DNA of 64,000 nucleotides from CAZMNY01 sp964567745. GTDB taxonomy: Bacteria; Planctomycetota; Planctomycetia; Pirellulales; Pirellulaceae. Both the position numbers and the translations under genes were made by a program. Below the pieces are notes generated by a model. That model did not search any database. It saw only the letters and a list, made by a program, of their open reading frames with translations, and had not been told where the DNA came from. This document shows positions 1 to 8,028 of this stretch, one piece after another. Within the stretch, counting starts at the first letter, position 1; the number at the start of each line of letters is the position of its first letter. Location: assembly GCA_964567745.1 (NCBI GenBank), contig CAZMNY010000021.1:73032-137031 (forward strand), given 5' to 3'.

Positions 1-876
1 GAAGCAGAGCGTGGAACTCCCGCCGAGTCTCTAGGACGTATTGTCGGTTACCTGGAATGCATCGACGCCAAGGGCGTCACCATCGAGCAAGTTCGAGCGT
101 CGGCGGATCGAGCCGAAGCGGCTCTGGGCGCTGCAGCGTCTGCGTTTCTCGATTCTCGCCGCGCTGTCGTTCGCAAACACCACGCACTAATCGTTCGTAA
201 GGATGCGACGGTTGCGGAAACCGAAGCGGCAGGCGCAGCGGAGCGAGAACGAAAGTTGCGAGAAATCGCCAGACGCAAGGACGCTCTTGAAGCGCGTCGC
301 GGAGAATTGGCGGAAAACCAAGATCGACTTGCGGAGGAACTCCAAAAGAAACTTGATGAAGTCAACGCGAGATTGAGGCCGCTCGATCGACAGCGAGCCG
401 AGGTCGACGCCGACGGACGTTCTGTGAACTACACATTGGCCGATATCGTTTCTGAAATTCGCTATCTGGAATCCTTACTTGATCTCGTGCACGATCCTGT
501 GCTGCGTGATCGGTATTATCGCGAAATCTTGCGGCTCGATCGACTCGCCTTGCAATATGAATCCGACGCCTATCGTCTCGAGCGACGCCGATATTCGCTG
601 GACGTCGAACGCGCGGGCATCGCCGCCGACGGGGCAGTCGCCCGCAATCGAACGGGAAAAGCGCTCAATCGAACCGAAGATGAGTTAGAGAAGGTCAAGA
701 AACAAGAAAAGCGCACGCGCATCGAAGAGAAGCGAGCTCGACGGCCTGACCGCGCCGCCAGCCGGCAATCACGAGTCATGAAAGCTCAGATTCAATCCTT
801 CTCCACCTACGCTCCTTTCCCACTCGAACAATCCAAAGCGGATTTGCTAAAGCGCGTTGAAGCGAAGGTAAAGTAG
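1..876 (+). CDS. Coiled-coil protein, 5'-truncated by the window edge
   Basis: The frame is open from base 1 to the TAG at 874-876, giving 291 residues of a longer protein; the true start lies outside the window. The visible part is highly charged and almost entirely helical in composition, with Glu/Arg/Lys/Ala heptad-like runs around residues 75-140 and 215-250 of the fragment. No membrane segment, signal peptide or catalytic motif is visible. It converges on the Gly-rich secreted protein gene. A structural or scaffolding role would be a guess; the family is not recognised. Confidence 0.7.
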   Translation, partial: EAERGTPAESLGRIVGYLECIDAKGVTIEQVRASADRAEAALGAAASAFLDSRRAVVRKHHALIVRKDATVAETEAAGAAERERKLREIARRKDALEARRGELAENQDRLAEELQKKLDEVNARLRPLDRQRAEVDADGRSVNYTLADIVSEIRYLESLLDLVHDPVLRDRYYREILRLDRLALQYESDAYRLERRRYSLDVERAGIAADGAVARNRTGKALNRTEDELEKVKKQEKRTRIEEKRARRPDRAASRQSRVMKAQIQSFSTYAPFPLEQSKADLLKRVEAKVK

Positions 877-1003
877 TCCGAGCTAACTGGGTTCATGCAA
901 GAGCCGCCGAGAGCATAGGAAAACGGATCGTCTCCCCATTGCTCTCACGACTCAGGCAATTGGCTTCCTGTTCCTCACGACAAGTCGCGGATTCAAGTGC
1001 GAA

Positions 1004-1912
1004 TTAGCGACTCGAGTATGACGCGGAAAGCGATTGGGCCGGCTGCGTCTTGCTAGGCGCGGGGCGCGCGTGTTTCAAACGCTTCACGAAGTTTTGAGCC
1101 GCTTGAATGTCGCGAGTTGCGTAGCGACGTAACTTGCGACCGTTTGCGGTCGTATAAGGAGTCGCCGCTAACTCGCTCCAAGTCTTCTTATTGGCTAGAT
1201 GCCAAGTCGCCAATTGAGCGGTCTCTTGGGAGACGCCCTTCGTCGAGAGCTTAACGAGCAGCACAGTAAGGTCTTGCTGCGTGTTGAGATCCGACAGTTT
1301 GGCCAACTCATACGCGATTCGTTTGTTGGGGTCCGGCTTGCCGTGATCGAGACAGACCGATTCGAAACGTTTTTTCACGGCCTTACCTGGAAGGACGTTG
1401 AAGAAGCCGCCGCGCAGTCCGGCACCTCCGCCTCCGCCAAACGGACCACCGCCGAATGGACCACCGCCGCCAGGCATGCCCCCCGGTCCACCGCCGCCAC
1501 CACCCGGCATGCCAAAGCCCAGGCCTTGCGAGCTTCCTCCACCTCCGCCGCCCGGTCCGCCACCCGGTCCGCCGCCGCCAGGATTAAGGCCTGGCAATCC
1601 ACCCGGCGGCATTCCAAACTGAGCCAACACTGGCTTAGCGCCAAGCGCTGCTGGCAGCCGAATTGCCAGTGGGCGATCGGTATCGTTGTGAATCTGAAGG
1701 GTCAGCCGAGTTGAGTCGGCGGCAATTACGCTAGCGCGGATATCGCCGGTCGCCAATGCGTCGAACAATTCGAGTTGCTCGTGACCCGGACGCGGGGGAT
1801 TGGCGACAGGACTCTTGGCTGTGGCCGAAACGGCAGGAGCCACTAGAATCACCGCGAGAAGAGCGGACGCAACGAACCAACGCGGACGCTGCGCGAACAA
1901 TCGACTACTCAT
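1004..1912 (-). CDS. Secreted glycine-rich hypothetical protein
   Basis: The 302-residue product starts with a typical signal peptide: an Arg-containing n-region, a hydrophobic run at about residues 12-30 and an Ala-X-Ala type end. A short beta-rich domain at about 35-100 (motif LQIHNDTDRPLAIRLP) is followed by a Gly/Pro-rich tract at about 102-170. A C-terminal, mainly helical region has one Cys in the motif ESVCLDHGKPDPN. GGAG lies 8 bases before the ATG and supports this start. The protein is presumably exported. No known domain is recognised and the role is unknown. The Gly tract creates long antisense Pro-rich frames that are not genes. Confidence 0.75.
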   Translation of the reverse strand: MSSRLFAQRPRWFVASALLAVILVAPAVSATAKSPVANPPRPGHEQLELFDALATGDIRASVIAADSTRLTLQIHNDTDRPLAIRLPAALGAKPVLAQFGMPPGGLPGLNPGGGGPGGGPGGGGGGSSQGLGFGMPGGGGGGPGGMPGGGGPFGGGPFGGGGGAGLRGGFFNVLPGKAVKKRFESVCLDHGKPDPNKRIAYELAKLSDLNTQQDLTVLLVKLSTKGVSQETAQLATWHLANKKTWSELAATPYTTANGRKLRRYATRDIQAAQNFVKRLKHARPAPSKTQPAQSLSASYSSR

Positions 1913-2047
1913 CTTTGCATCTCCAATCGCCGACGGGTTTGAATCGTCGACGGCAGCGCCCCTGTTGCGCTGTTAGCCGAATCTCTTTTTGACTTGCACC
2001 AACAGTGTGTCTGTTGTTTGTCCCTGAGGAAAAAGGAATCGGCGGGC

Positions 2048-2078
2048 TGGACCCGTGGAGTGCTGACTCGTCTATACT
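2048..2078 (+). promoter_or_regulatory. Possible promoter before the M14 peptidase gene
   Basis: TATACT at 2073-2078 matches a sigma-70 -10 box at 5 of 6 positions. TGGACC at 2048-2053 is a weak -35 with a long 19-base spacer. It is the best candidate in the divergent gap between the Gly-rich protein and the peptidase. Composition and position are the only support. Confidence 0.3.
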
Positions 2079-2173
2079 AGACAATCGGTAAGCCCATCGT
2101 CAAAACTTTGCCGCAATTCGACGTCATCTTCGTCTCCCTTCGCACCGCAACTGATATTCGAAGGCCTAGGCAA

Positions 2174-3415
2174 GTGAATCCATACGCACAGCGGATTGTG
2201 TCCCTAATAGCACTCGTGTTGCCGGCTGGATTGATGTCGACCTATACGACCGTCGCGCGAGGCGAGCTATCGGTCTCGATCGACTTCCCCGGCGGGAGCG
2301 GACGTGTTGAGCAGATCGATCAAGTCGAACGCAAGATCGTACTCAAACCATCAAAACTCGAGAACAAGGGATGGGAGTGTTGGTGGTTCATCCAAGTCTC
2401 TGGCATCAAGCCGGGCGAAGTTCTGCAGGTCATCGTTGGAGACGCGCCATGGGCCACGCCGAATCAAGCGGCCATCAGCGAAGATGGATCGCGTTGGCGA
2501 CAATCTTCGATCGGTCGACGTCAGGGCAAGTCGATTGTCTATCGGGTTGAATCGGAGTCGAACCAAATGTATCTGGCGTGGGGGCCTCCGTTTACTCAGG
2601 ACAATGTCAAGTCGTTGCTTGAGCGCACGGCGAAGCAAGAAAAGGTCTCGGCGTTCAAGCTTTGCACGACCCGCGGCGGACGCCCTGTATGGGGTTTGCA
2701 TTTTGAACGGCCGTCGGAGAATGAGCAGTCGAATAAGTCGCAGCGCTTGGGGATTTGGATTCAAGCTCGACAGCACGCCTGGGAGTCAGGGTCGAGCTGG
2801 GTTTGCAAGGGGCTCGTCGACTGGCTGGCTGCCGATTCGGAGCAGAGCCAGTGGCTGCGGCGACATGCGGACGTTTTTGTGGTCCCCATCATGGACGTCG
2901 ACAGCGTGGCTATGGGCGCGGGCGGCAAGAACCAATTACCCCACGACCACAATCGCGATTGGAGCGGGCAACCCCATTGGCGTTCGGTTGAAGCAGCTCA
3001 AAAACGCATCAAGGCGCTCGACTCGGCGGGACGTTTTCATTTGTTTGTCGATCTCCACAATCCAGGCGCATCGTCGCGACGCCCTTACTTCTACTTGACT
3101 CCTCGCAACTTGCTCGCGCCTGCTGGCCAATTGAATCTAGACCGTTTCTTGGCCGCCGTCCGGCGCGACATGACTGGACCTCTCGAATTCCAAGGCGAGA
3201 CTCATGAGTCCGGTCCGGCCTACGATTCCAAGTGGAAAATGATTTCCAAAAACTGGGTCTCGCAGAACACTCGAGATCATGTAGTGGCAGTGACGCTCGA
3301 GACCGCCTGGAATACGCCTCACAGCAATCAGTCGGGCTATGAAACCGTCGGTCGACAATTGGGGCAGGCGATCTTTCGTCACCTCAGCTCTGTCCCCCAG
3401 ACAGCCAAACCCTAG
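2174..3415 (+). CDS. Secreted M14-family zinc carboxypeptidase
   Basis: The product is a metallocarboxypeptidase of the M14 superfamily, closest in layout to AGBL/cytosolic carboxypeptidase-like enzymes: an N-terminal beta domain (about 30-160) precedes the catalytic domain. Zinc ligands fit H201 and E204 in the motif RQHAWES and H295 in VDLHNP. The catalytic Glu fits E376 in TLETAWN. The frame extends upstream to a TTG at 2108. GTG 2174 was chosen because it places a hydrophobic signal peptide (about residues 8-28) at the N-terminus. With this start the protein has 413 residues and would be exported. AGBL relatives remove glutamates from peptide tails; the substrate here is unknown. A non-peptidase amidohydrolase of the same fold is possible. 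Confidence 0.8.
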   Translation: MNPYAQRIVSLIALVLPAGLMSTYTTVARGELSVSIDFPGGSGRVEQIDQVERKIVLKPSKLENKGWECWWFIQVSGIKPGEVLQVIVGDAPWATPNQAAISEDGSRWRQSSIGRRQGKSIVYRVESESNQMYLAWGPPFTQDNVKSLLERTAKQEKVSAFKLCTTRGGRPVWGLHFERPSENEQSNKSQRLGIWIQARQHAWESGSSWVCKGLVDWLAADSEQSQWLRRHADVFVVPIMDVDSVAMGAGGKNQLPHDHNRDWSGQPHWRSVEAAQKRIKALDSAGRFHLFVDLHNPGASSRRPYFYLTPRNLLAPAGQLNLDRFLAAVRRDMTGPLEFQGETHESGPAYDSKWKMISKNWVSQNTRDHVVAVTLETAWNTPHSNQSGYETVGRQLGQAIFRHLSSVPQTAKP

Positions 3416-3556
3416 TGTGCGGCGGCGGGCGCGGCGGAAGTGCACAATTTCGCCCTCTTTTTTACGCGCTGGAATTGCCCGTCAGCTCGTTGCGATCCCT
3501 GTTGACTACCGTTAGTCTGACTCAAGTTTCTTTCCACTCAAGATCGAGCAGACGAC

Positions 3557-4735
3557 ATGACCCTATTCTCGCGAGTTCTTTCGGTAACGATTATTTTGAC
3601 CTTCATCGGCGTCGACATCGCTGAGGACAAAATCACTTTTGTGCGACGGCAGCTCGATCCGGTGTTTCGGAGCGAAGGCGTTGCGGTCGGCGACTTTAAT
3701 CGCGATGGCAAGCAAGACATCGCAGCGGGGTTTGTGTGGTACGAAGCTCCCGATTGGAAGATGCACACCGTGCTCAAGGAAGCGCCGGTTTATCAGCCCA
3801 AGGGGTACAGCAATTCCTTCTGCACATTTGCCGACGATTTGGATGGCGACGGCTGGACAGACATCTTGGTGATTGATTTCCCCGGCACGCCGACCTGGTG
3901 GTTTCAAAATCCGGGAAAGGCGAGCGGTCCCTGGAAGCGGCACACGTTGACGCCGGTCACCAACAATGAGAGCCCGACCTACTTGGACCTCGATGGAGAT
4001 GGCGAGCGCGAACTGATCGCTGCATTCTCGCCCGACCCCAAATCGCCGGATGGGCCGGAACGGCGAATGGCCTATTTCAAACGGACGGCGGACCCTTACA
4101 AGCCGTGGACGGTCCACGCCATTTCAGCCAAGGCGGCACCGGGCACTCGAAAATATTCTCATGGCCTAGGCCTGGGCGATATCAACGGCGACGAGCGGAA
4201 TGACATCTTGTGTGCAGGTGGTTGGTGGGAGCAGCCGAAGGTGCTGGGGAAAGGCCCTTGGACATTCCACGCCGTAAATTTTGGCGGCAAGGCGGCTCAG
4301 ATGTTTGTCGATGATCTCGACGGCGACGGCGATGCCGACGTTCTCAGCAGTAGCCCCCATGCGTTTGGAATTTGGTGGCACGAGCAGACGAAGAGCGGAG
4401 ACTGGAAGACGCATGAGATCGACATGACATTCTCGCAAACTCACGGCGTCTGCTACGCCGACATCAACGGCGACGGCCTCAAGGATTTTGTTACTGGCAA
4501 ACGCTGGTGGGCGCACGGAGGTCGCGACCCCGGCGGCGACCAGCCCGCCGTGTTCTTTTGGTTTGAACGCAAGATTGAAAACGGCAAACCGAATTGGGTC
4601 CGCCGGCAGTTCGACCACAGCAGTGGTCCTGGGACTCAATTCGAGCTCGCCGATGTCGATGGCGACGGCCTGCTCGATGTGGTCTCGTCCAACAAAAAGG
4701 GCGTTCACTATTTCCGGCAAAAGAGAAGTGAATAG
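3557..4735 (+). CDS. Secreted FG-GAP/VCBS-repeat beta-propeller protein
   Basis: The 392-residue protein has an N-terminal signal peptide (hydrophobic run at about residues 5-21). Seven calcium-loop motifs of the type DxDGDGxxD follow, for example DLDGDGWTDIL, DLDGDGDADVL, DINGDGLKDFV and DVDGDGLLDVV, spaced roughly every 45-60 residues. This is the integrin-like FG-GAP/VCBS propeller seen in many planctomycete secreted proteins and would form about seven blades. It probably acts outside the cytoplasm in binding or adhesion; no catalytic motif is seen. A CoA-ligase gene follows 52 bases downstream on the same strand, without an obvious functional link. Confidence 0.85.
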   Translation: MTLFSRVLSVTIILTFIGVDIAEDKITFVRRQLDPVFRSEGVAVGDFNRDGKQDIAAGFVWYEAPDWKMHTVLKEAPVYQPKGYSNSFCTFADDLDGDGWTDILVIDFPGTPTWWFQNPGKASGPWKRHTLTPVTNNESPTYLDLDGDGERELIAAFSPDPKSPDGPERRMAYFKRTADPYKPWTVHAISAKAAPGTRKYSHGLGLGDINGDERNDILCAGGWWEQPKVLGKGPWTFHAVNFGGKAAQMFVDDLDGDGDADVLSSSPHAFGIWWHEQTKSGDWKTHEIDMTFSQTHGVCYADINGDGLKDFVTGKRWWAHGGRDPGGDQPAVFFWFERKIENGKPNWVRRQFDHSSGPGTQFELADVDGDGLLDVVSSNKKGVHYFRQKRSE

Positions 4736-4787
4736 ACCCTCGCGGCAAACTTAGGCGACACGCTGCCAATCGGTAAGGGCATCACGC

Positions 4788-6458
4788 ATGCAATTGCCAG
4801 TCGAAGAAAAAACGATCGGACAAGTCTTAGCTGATACGGCGCGGCGTTTTGCGGATGCCGAAGCGCTCGTGTTCGCTCAGTCGAATTTTCGTTGCACGTA
4901 TGCTGAACTTGATCGGCAAGTCGACTCGCTTGCCAAGAGCCTGATGGCGATCGGCTTGCAAGCGGGCGATCACTTAGCCGTTTGGTCAACGAATCACCCC
5001 GAATGGACCTTGTTGCAGTTCGCGACCGCTCGGGTGGGCGTCGTGCTTGTCACGGTCAATCCCGCCTACCACGAATCGGAATTGGAATACGTACTGCGGC
5101 AGTCCGACGCGAAAGTGCTGGCTTTGGTCGATGGATTTCGCGACGCAGACTACTTCGCAATACTCTCTCGCGTCTGTCCGGGATCGGTACGATGCGGTGC
5201 CGCGCCAATCGATTCGAAGCGTCTTCCCCGGTTGAAACACGTGCTCTCGTTGTCGGCCGGCAACAAAGGCGGCGCGCTCGGGTGGGACGAGCTGCTGGGG
5301 CTAGGGGACCGAGTTGAGAATCGAGAGCTCGCCGAACGCGCCGAGCAGTTGTTGCCTGAGGATCCGATCAACATTCAATACACATCGGGAACCACGGGGT
5401 TTCCGAAAGGCGCGACTCTGACCCACCGCAACATCTTGCTCAATGCCTGGCACACCGGCCAAATTCAACGATTGACGACCGCAGATCGAGTCTGTGTTCC
5501 GGTGCCGTTCTATCACTGTTTCGGCTGTGTGCTCGGCGCGCTTGCTGTTGTGGTTCATGGGGCAACGCTGGTTGCACCTAGCGAATATTTCAACGCCACA
5601 AAGACCTTAGAGGCGGTCGAAACGGAGCGGTGCACGGCGCTCTACGGCGTCCCAACCATGTTTCTTGGCCAGCTCCAGCACATTCAGTTCGACCAGTTTG
5701 ATTGCTCATCGTTGCGAACGGGCATCATGGCCGGCAGCCCTTGTCCGATTGAATTGATGAAACGCGTCACGAACGTAATGGGCGCCGCGGAAATGACCAT
5801 CGCCTACGGACTCACCGAAGCGTCGCCGGTGATCACGCAAACCCATACGACGGATCCGTTGGAGATTCGAGTTGGAACGATTGGCCGCCCAATTCCCGGC
5901 GTCGAGGTGAAGATTGTCGACGCGGAGTCGGGTGCCGAACTGGGCGAAAACGAATCGGGTGAACTGTGTGCGCGCGGCCACGTCGTCATGAAGGGTTACT
6001 ACAACAACCCCGAAGCGACCGAAGCCGCCATCGACTGCGACGGCTGGCTTCACACAGGCGACCTGGCAAGCCGGACCGAGGAAGGCTGTTATCGCATCAC
6101 CGGCCGCCTCAAAGATCTTATCATTCGAGGAGGTGAGAACATCTCGCCACGCGAGATTGAAGAGCGACTCTATCAGCATCCTAGTGTCGAGGAGGTTCAA
6201 GTCGTTGGCGTTCCGGACATCAAGTTCGGCGAGCAGGTTCTCGCTTGCGTAAAGACTCACGGCGACGCGGCCTTGAGCGAAGACGACGTCAAGGATTTCT
6301 GTCGTGCAACGTTGTCGCGTTTCAAAGTCCCTCACTACGTCGAGTTCCTCAACGAGTTCCCCATGACCGTGACCGGAAAGATTCAGAAATTCAAGCTTCG
6401 GGAATGGGCTATCGGCAAGCTCGGACTCCAAGAGGCAGCCGACGAAGACACGGCTTAG
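4788..6458 (+). CDS. AMP-dependent acyl-CoA synthetase (fatty-acid--CoA ligase type)
   Basis: This cytosolic enzyme of the ANL superfamily activates a carboxylic acid, most likely a fatty acid, with ATP and CoA. Its 556 residues are full length. The phosphate-loop motif YTSGTTGFPKG is at 198-208, YGLTEASP starts at Y340, GWLHTGDLA and the hinge GRLKDLIIRGGENI follow, and the C-terminal catalytic lysine is K531 in VTGKIQKFK. The overall pattern resembles FadD/AcsF2-like medium- to long-chain ligases, but chain length cannot be read from sequence. It ends convergently with a PQQ propeller gene at a hairpin. Confidence 0.93.
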   Translation: MQLPVEEKTIGQVLADTARRFADAEALVFAQSNFRCTYAELDRQVDSLAKSLMAIGLQAGDHLAVWSTNHPEWTLLQFATARVGVVLVTVNPAYHESELEYVLRQSDAKVLALVDGFRDADYFAILSRVCPGSVRCGAAPIDSKRLPRLKHVLSLSAGNKGGALGWDELLGLGDRVENRELAERAEQLLPEDPINIQYTSGTTGFPKGATLTHRNILLNAWHTGQIQRLTTADRVCVPVPFYHCFGCVLGALAVVVHGATLVAPSEYFNATKTLEAVETERCTALYGVPTMFLGQLQHIQFDQFDCSSLRTGIMAGSPCPIELMKRVTNVMGAAEMTIAYGLTEASPVITQTHTTDPLEIRVGTIGRPIPGVEVKIVDAESGAELGENESGELCARGHVVMKGYYNNPEATEAAIDCDGWLHTGDLASRTEEGCYRITGRLKDLIIRGGENISPREIEERLYQHPSVEEVQVVGVPDIKFGEQVLACVKTHGDAALSEDDVKDFCRATLSRFKVPHYVEFLNEFPMTVTGKIQKFKLREWAIGKLGLQEAADEDTA

Positions 6459-6500
6459 TCGTTTTGAAGAATGACCGTGGCTTATTTGTATATGCGAGTT

Positions 6501-6532
6501 GCGCCCCAACGAGCTTGCCTCGTTGGGTGCGC
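6501..6532. terminator. Bidirectional hairpin between convergent genes
   Basis: GCGCCCCAACGAG at 6501-6513 pairs with CTCGTTGGGTGCGC at 6519-6532 across a 5-base loop, with a single one-base bulge. It lies in the 93-base gap between the converging acyl-CoA ligase and PQQ propeller genes. No strong T-tract follows on either side, so efficiency as a factor-independent terminator is uncertain. Confidence 0.6.
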
Positions 6533-6551
6533 GAAATCTTGGCGTAGGCTT

Positions 6552-7799
6552 CTACTTCCCCTCGACGCGATACAGAGCGTCGGCGGTGCGGATGAGCAAG
6601 GCACCGTTGATCGCGGCGTACGAGGCCAGTGTGCGTTCACCCAGGTCATTCTTTGCGAGAACATTGAATTTACGTCCGACCTCGACGACGGTGGCTTTCC
6701 CTTTCTCATCCTGAAAGTAGATTCTCCCGGCGCCCATCAGCGGCGAGGACGAGAACGAACCGCCGAGCCGCTCTTTCCAAACGACATCGCCGGTCTTGGC
6801 GTCCAGACAACTCGCGATGCCCTTGTCGGAAACCATGTAGAGTTCGTCGCCGTCAAGCAGTAGCGACGCTGTATGAGGCACTGCCGATTTTACGATCCAT
6901 TCGACGTGCGTGTCGGTCACGTCGCCGACGCCGTCTGGGCGGATGGCGATCAATTTGGGCGAGTTGTAACCGGTGCAGATGTAGACCAAGCCGTTGTGAA
7001 AAACGGGCCGAGGAATAAGCGAGTAGCCATCGTAGCGCACCTTCCAGATCAAGTTGCCGGTGTTGGGGTCGAGGCTGTAGACCACGTTGCTTCCAGGCGA
7101 AATGATTTGGGTCGCTCCGTTGACTTCGATCGCCTGAGCCGTTGTGAACGAGAACTTGCGGCTGGCATCCGACTTGCGAGACGTCTTCCATACTTGGCTG
7201 CCGTCCTTCGTATCTAACGCCACGATGAAGGGGTCGGCCGCGCCGTCGCAGCTGAATATCAACTTGCCGTCGACCACGATAGGCGTCCCGCCGTTTCCGT
7301 GAACCGGCTTGTAACTGAGTTGCTTCCGCCATTTCACGTTCAGATCCATGTCGAGCGCCGCCGTGCCTTGGTGTCCGAAATGAACGTAGACGGTGTCGCC
7401 ATTGAGCAACGGCGTTGGGCTGGCATGGCTATTCTTGGAGTGAATTTTCGGCGCCTTGCCGCCATCTTGTTTGAACAATTCAATGCTCTTCAGCACTTGG
7501 CCATTCTTGGCGTTGAGCATTGACACTCGCAGGCTGCGGTCTTTCGTTTGTTCGTCGATGACGACGGCGCTAGTCAAGTAAATTCGTTCGTTCGTGATCA
7601 CCGGTGACGACCAGCCCGCGCCCGCCAATTCTGTTCGCCAAGCAATGTTGGTCTCCGCGTCCCACGTCAACGGTAACTCGCCCGCATCGGAAATGCCCTG
7701 GCCTTCCGGACCGCGAAACTGACGCCAATTCTCTACAGCAGGCAACGCTGCGGTAAGAAACAAGACAATCAAGATCGATAGGGCATTTGTTTGTCGCAC
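6552..7799 (-). CDS. Secreted PQQ-type (BamB-like) beta-propeller protein
   Basis: The 415-residue product has a hydrophobic export signal at about residues 5-20, followed by NWRQFRGPEGQGIS, a frequent start of planctomycete PQQ-repeat proteins. Successive blades carry W/V-rich repeats of the PQQ/WD40-like type, such as LDTKDGSQVWKTS, LDPNTGNLIWKV and LDAKTGDVVWKERL. No dehydrogenase residues are evident, so this is a scaffold-type propeller rather than a quinoprotein enzyme. The start is GTG, with CGGAG 7 bases upstream. It lies head-to-tail downstream of a much larger propeller gene on the same strand. Confidence 0.85.
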   Translation of the reverse strand: MRQTNALSILIVLFLTAALPAVENWRQFRGPEGQGISDAGELPLTWDAETNIAWRTELAGAGWSSPVITNERIYLTSAVVIDEQTKDRSLRVSMLNAKNGQVLKSIELFKQDGGKAPKIHSKNSHASPTPLLNGDTVYVHFGHQGTAALDMDLNVKWRKQLSYKPVHGNGGTPIVVDGKLIFSCDGAADPFIVALDTKDGSQVWKTSRKSDASRKFSFTTAQAIEVNGATQIISPGSNVVYSLDPNTGNLIWKVRYDGYSLIPRPVFHNGLVYICTGYNSPKLIAIRPDGVGDVTDTHVEWIVKSAVPHTASLLLDGDELYMVSDKGIASCLDAKTGDVVWKERLGGSFSSSPLMGAGRIYFQDEKGKATVVEVGRKFNVLAKNDLGERTLASYAAINGALLIRTADALYRVEGK

Positions 7800-8028
7800 A
7801 ACAAGACTCCGAGGAATGAAGAGGCGCGGTTGGAATAGGTAGAGTTGCGGCGAACGTCTCTCAGTTTTGGGTTGGTCTGCGAGTTCGCAACTCAGGCAAG
7901 CGAGACAACGTCGTCAGACGCTTCAGTCTCATGAGGTGGGATCAGGAACCAGCATAACAGAATCCTTGATGGGGCATCAAAATCGAACTCGATTCGATCG
8001 TCGTAGTCTTTTTCGCGTTGGCTCGGCA

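Noticed and set aside
1398..1622. Pro-rich frame opposite the Gly-rich tract of the secreted protein
   Set aside because: It is the complement of Gly-rich codons; it has no start context, no domain and lies fully inside a better gene.
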